Of a stretch of 64,000 nt of DNA, positions 60,432 to 64,000 are shown in pieces. Each line of letters begins with the position of its first letter. Position 1 is the first letter of the stretch. Source of the stretch: Streptomyces sulfonofaciens (GTDB lineage: Bacteria; Actinomycetota; Actinomycetes; Streptomycetales; Streptomycetaceae); assembly GCF_014656295.1 (NCBI RefSeq), contig NZ_BNCD01000010.1:124001-188000 (forward strand). Reading direction: 5' to 3'. The position numbers and the translations under genes were made by a program. The notes under the pieces are model-generated. The model was given only the letters and a program-made list of their open reading frames with translations. It made no database searches and had not been told where the DNA came from.

Positions 60432-61766
60432 ATGGCCCTGTCCGCACCGGCCCGCCCGCACCGCGCTGACCACCTCATCGCGGGCGCCGGGCTGCTCAGC
60501 GGAGTGCTGCTGTGGGCGCTCGGGCTCACCACGCAGAGCGGGCGACTGCTCGGCGCGGCATGGGTGCCGCTGCCGCTGGTGGTGACCGCGGCCCTGGAAC
60601 TGCTGCGCAGGACCCGCCCGCACACCGCGCTGCTGGTCGCCACGGCGGCCGTCACCGCGGACCAGTTCACCCCGGGCAACCTCGCCACGGTCCTGATGTT
60701 CACCGACATCATGTACGCGGCCGTGGTGTACGGCACGCCGGCCCAGGCCCGGCGCATCCCGATCGTCGCCGGACTGGTCACCGTCTCGCTCACGCTCGGC
60801 GTGCTCGCGTGGTGGCGCACCCCGCAGGCGCTGCTCATCGGGGTGTTGTGCGGCCTGGTCGCGTTCACACCGGCCGCCACCGGCGCGCTGGTGCGCAACC
60901 ACCGGGACGCCGCGGAGACGGAGCGGCTGCGGGCCGAGCAGACGGCGCTGCTCGCCGAGGCGGACCGGGTGCAGGCCGTGACCGCCGAGCGCGCCCGGAT
61001 GGCGCGCGAGCTGCACGACATGGTCGCGGGCCACCTCTCGGCCATCGCGATCCACTCCACCGCGGCACTGTCCCTGGACGAGCCGCGCACCAGCCGCGAG
61101 GCACTCGCCGTCATCCGCGAGAACAGCGTCGAGGGCCTGGCGGACATGCGCCGGCTCATCGGAATCCTCCGTGACCCGGGCAACGACCGCGAGCCCGCAC
61201 CCGCGCCCACCCTCGACGCTGTGGACGCCCTGGTCTCGGCGGCGTGCGCCAACGGCCTCGCCGTCCGCCTCGACGACACCCGGCCGCCGGGCCGTGCGCT
61301 GCCCGCACCGGTGGAGCTGGCCGCCTACCGCATCGTCCAGGAGTCGCTGACCAACGCGCTCAAGCACGCCTCGCCCGGCCGGGTCACCGTCGCGCTCACG
61401 GTGTCGCAGGGCGCGCTGGAGGTACGGGTGACCAGTCCGCACGGCCCCGCGGGCGCGCCCCGGGCACCGGGCGCCGGTGCGGGCCTGGTCGGGATGCGGG
61501 AGCGTACGGCACTGCTGGGCGGCGCGTTCCACGCGGGAGGGGCGGCGACGGCCGACGGCGCCGTGTGGACGGTGTCCGCCACGCTGCCCCTGGACACCGC
61601 GCGGACGGCGGCCGCCGGCGCCTTCGAAGGTGCGTGGCCGTCCGCGGGCCGCGGCGCGGCCGCGCGGCCCGCCGGCGGGGGAGCACACGCCGCCCGGGCT
61701 CCGGGCGGTGCGGCACGGGCCGCCGCCGGGGGGACGCACCCCTGCGGCGAGGAAGGAGCGGTATGA
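60432..61766 (+). CDS. Sensor histidine kinase (HisKA_3, NarX-like)
   Basis: 444 residues. Four or five membrane helices (about 15-150), a coiled linker, the dimerisation box ARELHDMVAGHLSAI with the phospho-His, and an ATPase domain with N-box ESLTNALKHA and GAGLVGMRERT. A 55-residue Ala/Gly-rich tail follows. ATG 60432 fits the start of the first helix; the frame to 60159 is unlikely. Overlaps the response-regulator gene (ATGA). Signal unknown. Confidence 0.92.
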   Translation: MALSAPARPHRADHLIAGAGLLSGVLLWALGLTTQSGRLLGAAWVPLPLVVTAALELLRRTRPHTALLVATAAVTADQFTPGNLATVLMFTDIMYAAVVYGTPAQARRIPIVAGLVTVSLTLGVLAWWRTPQALLIGVLCGLVAFTPAATGALVRNHRDAAETERLRAEQTALLAEADRVQAVTAERARMARELHDMVAGHLSAIAIHSTAALSLDEPRTSREALAVIRENSVEGLADMRRLIGILRDPGNDREPAPAPTLDAVDALVSAACANGLAVRLDDTRPPGRALPAPVELAAYRIVQESLTNALKHASPGRVTVALTVSQGALEVRVTSPHGPAGAPRAPGAGAGLVGMRERTALLGGAFHAGGAATADGAVWTVSATLPLDTARTAAAGAFEGAWPSAGRGAAARPAGGGAHAARAPGGAARAAAGGTHPCGEEGAV

Positions 61767-62410
61767 CCATCCGGGTCCTGGTCGCCGACGACCAGTCCGC
61801 GGTACGGGCCGGACTCGTCCTGATCCTGCGCAGCGCGCCGGACATCGAGGTCGTGGGCGAGGCACCGGACGGCGAGCAGGCCGTGGCGCTCGCCCGCCGG
61901 CTCCGTCCCGACCTGGTGCTGATGGACGTGCAGATGCCCCGGTTGGACGGGGTCTCGGCCACCCGCCGGGTGGTCGCCGAAGGGCTGGCGGACGTGCTGG
62001 TGCTGACCACCTTCGACCTGGACGAGTACGTCTTCGGAGCGCTGCGGGCCGGGGCGGCCGGGTTCCTGCTGAAGAACGCCGAGGCCCGGGACCTGCTGGC
62101 GGCCGTGCGGACGGTGGCCGGCGGCGAGGGCACGATCGCTCCCGCCGTCACCCGCCGTCTGATCGCCGAGTTCGCCGCCCAGCCGGCCCCGGACGTGACC
62201 GGCCCCGACCGCTCCGTTCTCGACGCCCTGACGCGCCGGGAGCGGGAGGTGCTGTCCTGTCTGGGCGAGGGCCTGTCGAACGCGGAGATCGCCGCCCGCC
62301 TGACCTTGGCGGAGCCGACGGTGAAGACCCATGTGAGCCGCCTGCTGGGCAAACTGAAGCTGCGCAGCCGTGTGCAGGCAGCGGTGCTGGCCCAGGAACT
62401 GGGCGTGTGA
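61763..62410 (+). CDS. NarL/LuxR-family response regulator
   Basis: 215 residues. Receiver domain with Asp9/Asp10, phospho-acceptor Asp55 (LMDVQMP), Thr in TTFD and Lys in LLKNA. C-terminal LuxR helix-turn-helix LTRREREVLSCLGEGLSNAEIA and VKTHVSRLLGKL. Partner of the upstream kinase by a 4-nt overlap. Targets not evident nearby. Confidence 0.94.
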   Translation: MTIRVLVADDQSAVRAGLVLILRSAPDIEVVGEAPDGEQAVALARRLRPDLVLMDVQMPRLDGVSATRRVVAEGLADVLVLTTFDLDEYVFGALRAGAAGFLLKNAEARDLLAAVRTVAGGEGTIAPAVTRRLIAEFAAQPAPDVTGPDRSVLDALTRREREVLSCLGEGLSNAEIAARLTLAEPTVKTHVSRLLGKLKLRSRVQAAVLAQELGV

Positions 62411-62474
62411 GGGGGTGCCCGAAGGGCGTGTACGGGCGCCCGCCCGGGCTCATGCCGGCGTCGGGCCCGGGCCG

Positions 62475-62966
62475 CTAGGCGACGTTGACCCGCTGTCCGG
62501 GGGGCGCGGCCTCCAGCCACGCCAGGAACCCGGTGAGGGCGTCCTCGCTCATCGCGAGCTCCAACCGGATCCCCCGGTGCTCACAACTGAGCACGATCGC
62601 GTCGGAGAGCAGCGCCAGCTCCTCCTCGCCCTCCGGCGTGCGCCGGCCCAGCACCACGATGGCACCGCGCTCCAGGGTCCTGCGCGGCCGCGGCGCATAG
62701 GAGAAGACGCGGAACCACTCCACGCAGTCGCCGTTGTAGCGGGCGATGCCGTAGGCCCAGCCCTTGCCGCCGGCCACCTCGTCGCCGGCCCCCGCGAGGG
62801 GCTCGGTGCCGTCGTGTCCGCCCACCGCCGGGACGTTCCAGCGCAGGCTGCAGTCGAAGGTCCCTCCGGAGCGCTGGATGAGCCTGCGGCGCACTCCGAA
62901 GGCGAGCAGCCCGAGTACGACCAGCGCGACCACCGCGACACCGCTCACCAGCACAGCGAGGATCAC
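62475..62966 (-). CDS. DUF2550 family membrane protein
   Basis: 163 residues: one N-terminal membrane helix (about 1-24) and a soluble domain with SGGTFDCSLRW and GIARYNGDCVEWFRVFSYAPRP. DUF2550 genes are regularly placed just after atpC in actinobacteria, role unknown. GTG 62966 chosen since AGGAGG lies 9 nt upstream; GTG 62972 would be only 3 nt from it. Confidence 0.88.
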   Translation of the reverse strand: MILAVLVSGVAVVALVVLGLLAFGVRRRLIQRSGGTFDCSLRWNVPAVGGHDGTEPLAGAGDEVAGGKGWAYGIARYNGDCVEWFRVFSYAPRPRRTLERGAIVVLGRRTPEGEEELALLSDAIVLSCEHRGIRLELAMSEDALTGFLAWLEAAPPGQRVNVA

Positions 62967-63123
62967 CGGCACCGACCTCCTCGCCTCGTAGGTAACGGAA
63001 CGACCCTGCTTGATCCCGCATTGCCTCAGCCGCGGCCCGGTCCGGAGTGCTCCAGTCCCGGCCGCGGCTGAGCCACAGCACCATGCGCCAGTGGGCTCGC
63101 CGCCCCCTGGGGCTCCGGGGAGG

Positions 63124-63498
63124 TCAGCGCACCGCCACCGCCCGCAGCCGGACGTCGGCCCGCCGCTCCGCCGAGTCGTCCGCCTCGGCCTTGGCCCTCT
63201 CCAGGGCACGCTCCGCACGCTGGACGTCGATCTCGTCCGACAGCTCGGCGATCTCGGCCAGCAGCGACAGCTTGTTGTCGGCGAAGGAGATGAAGCCGCC
63301 GTGCACCGCGGCGACGACCGTCCCTCCCTCACCCGTGCGGATGGTCACCGGGCCCGACTCCAGCACACCGAGCAGCGGCTGGTGACCGGGCATGACGCCG
63401 ATGTCGCCGGACGAGGTGCGCGCGACGACCAGGGTTGCCTCGCCCGACCAGACCTGGCGGTCTGCGGCGACCAGCTCGACATGCAGCTCAGCAGCCAA
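63124..63498 (-). CDS. atpC: F1Fo ATP synthase epsilon subunit
   Basis: 124 residues: N-terminal beta sandwich (HVELVAADRQVWSGEA, GDIGVMPGHQPLLGVL) and a C-terminal helical hairpin (SDEIDVQRAERALERAKAEA). Part of the central stalk; the helices can inhibit ATP hydrolysis. The start is TTG at 63498, preceded by GAGGAG; TTG starts are unusual for a core gene. Separated from atpD by 164 nt. Confidence 0.95.
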   Translation of the reverse strand: MAAELHVELVAADRQVWSGEATLVVARTSSGDIGVMPGHQPLLGVLESGPVTIRTGEGGTVVAAVHGGFISFADNKLSLLAEIAELSDEIDVQRAERALERAKAEADDSAERRADVRLRAVAVR

Positions 63499-63662
63499 GG
63501 GTGGCTCCTCGGGTCACCACCCGGCGGTTGTGCCGGGTGTGGATTGAATTCTAGTGGTCTGTTGATGGGGCGTAGGACAGGGGGCGGGGTGCATGCCCGC
63601 GGATGACCCGCCGGGATGCTCCCGCCCCCTTCCGTTGCCCCTGGGACGTTCCCTACGACCCC
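63499..63662 (-). promoter_or_regulatory. atpD-atpC spacer with hairpin and TAGAAT box
   Basis: 164 nt, long for the end of an atp operon. Holds a hairpin ACCCGGC/GCCGGGT (63519-63538) between a minus-strand TAGAAT (near 63550) and the atpC TTG. May be an internal promoter, RNA processing site or expression-tuning structure. Confidence 0.4.
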
Positions 63663-64000
63663 TCAGGAAACGCCGAGCTCCTTGGCGTTCTTCTTGAGGT
63701 CCTCGATACCGCCGCACATGAAGAAGGCCTGCTCGGGGAAGTGGTCGTACTCGCCGTCGCAGATCGCGTTGAACGCGGTGATCGACTCGTCGAGCGACAC
63801 GTCCGAGCCCTTGACGCCGGTGAACTGCTCGGCGACGTGGGTGTTCTGCGACAGGAAGCGCTCCACCCGGCGGGCGCGGTGCACGACGAGCTTGTCCTCC
63901 TCGCCGAGCTCGTCGATGCCGAGGATGGCGATGATGTCCTGGAGGTCCTTGTACTTCTGCAGGATCGTCTTGACGCGCATGGCGGCGTCGTAGTGGTCCT
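63663..64000 (-). CDS. atpD: F1Fo ATP synthase beta subunit, C-terminal part
   Basis: The frame is open to the window edge, so only the last 112 residues are present. They include the DAAMRVKTILQKYKDLQDIIAILG region with the DELSEED-like segment GIDELGEEDKL and the C-terminal helices ending KELGVS. Catalytic subunit of the ATP synthase; the P-loop lies outside the window. Confidence 0.95.
   Translation of the reverse strand, partial: DHYDAAMRVKTILQKYKDLQDIIAILGIDELGEEDKLVVHRARRVERFLSQNTHVAEQFTGVKGSDVSLDESITAFNAICDGEYDHFPEQAFFMCGGIEDLKKNAKELGVS

Noticed and set aside
1..64000. Mobile elements, CRISPR arrays, tRNA or rRNA genes
   Set aside because: No transposase, integrase, regular spacer array or tRNA-like fold was noticed; a tRNAscan and CRISPR search would settle it.

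Overview
The window is high-GC actinobacterial chromosome, almost certainly Streptomyces. The reasons are the third-position GC bias, frequent GTG starts, many leaderless promoters, the scy-filP pair, actinobacterial families (NucS, DUF2550, DUF3817, DUF397 with XRE/DUF5753, DUF6230/DUF6114) and a gene order that, from memory, matches the S. coelicolor block from about SCO5440 down to atpD. It looks like conserved core chromosome. I saw no insertion sequence, prophage, tRNA, rRNA or CRISPR array.

Layout. 1-8.2 kb: partial alpha/beta hydrolase, HelD-type RNA polymerase-recycling ATPase with a structured leader, a MerR-thioredoxin operon with its own operator, a DAAO-type flavoenzyme, a VOC protein and a dicarboxylate symporter. 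8.3-13.6 kb: sugar ABC importer without an ATPase, XRE/DUF397 pair, F420/NADP reductase-like protein. 13.8-20 kb: central carbon genes pfkA, pta, ackA and pyk. 20.2-24.4 kb: secreted/membrane cassette (DUF6230, DUF6114, a secreted protein) and a thioredoxin-TPR protein. 24.7-28.4 kb: TetR, icmA with an operator inside its promoter, DUF3817, MarR. 29.2-35.9 kb: GH6 lipoprotein convergent with a cellulose-synthase-like GT2, two small genes, three tandem AIM24 proteins, MarR. 36-39.2 kb: meaB, thiolase and methylmalonyl-CoA epimerase.

39.5-48.6 kb: the polar-growth coiled-coil proteins Scy and FilP, then two paralogous ABC transporter pairs. 48.7-55.7 kb: small hypothetical genes, a luciferase-like monooxygenase, the mismatch endonuclease NucS, a repeat-rich spacer, a membrane-anchored STAND-like protein with an altered P-loop, and a STAS protein. 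56-62.4 kb: 3-hydroxyacyl-CoA dehydrogenase, TetR with divergent ABC exporter, cob(I)alamin adenosyltransferase, two-component system. 62.5-64 kb: DUF2550, atpC and the 3' end of atpD.

How the genes connect: a B12-dependent acyl-CoA theme recurs (icmA mutase, meaB chaperone, mce epimerase, adenosyltransferase, thiolase, hydroxyacyl-CoA dehydrogenase) although the genes are spread over 34 kb. Glycolysis and acetate overflow (pfkA, pta, ackA, pyk) form another block. Scy/FilP and possibly the GT2/GH6 pair relate to tip growth and the tip envelope. Several genes (merR, tetR, icmA, aim24-1, marR, the first ABC ATPase, nucS, the adenosyltransferase) have a -10 box 6-8 nt before the start codon, as expected for leaderless transcripts.
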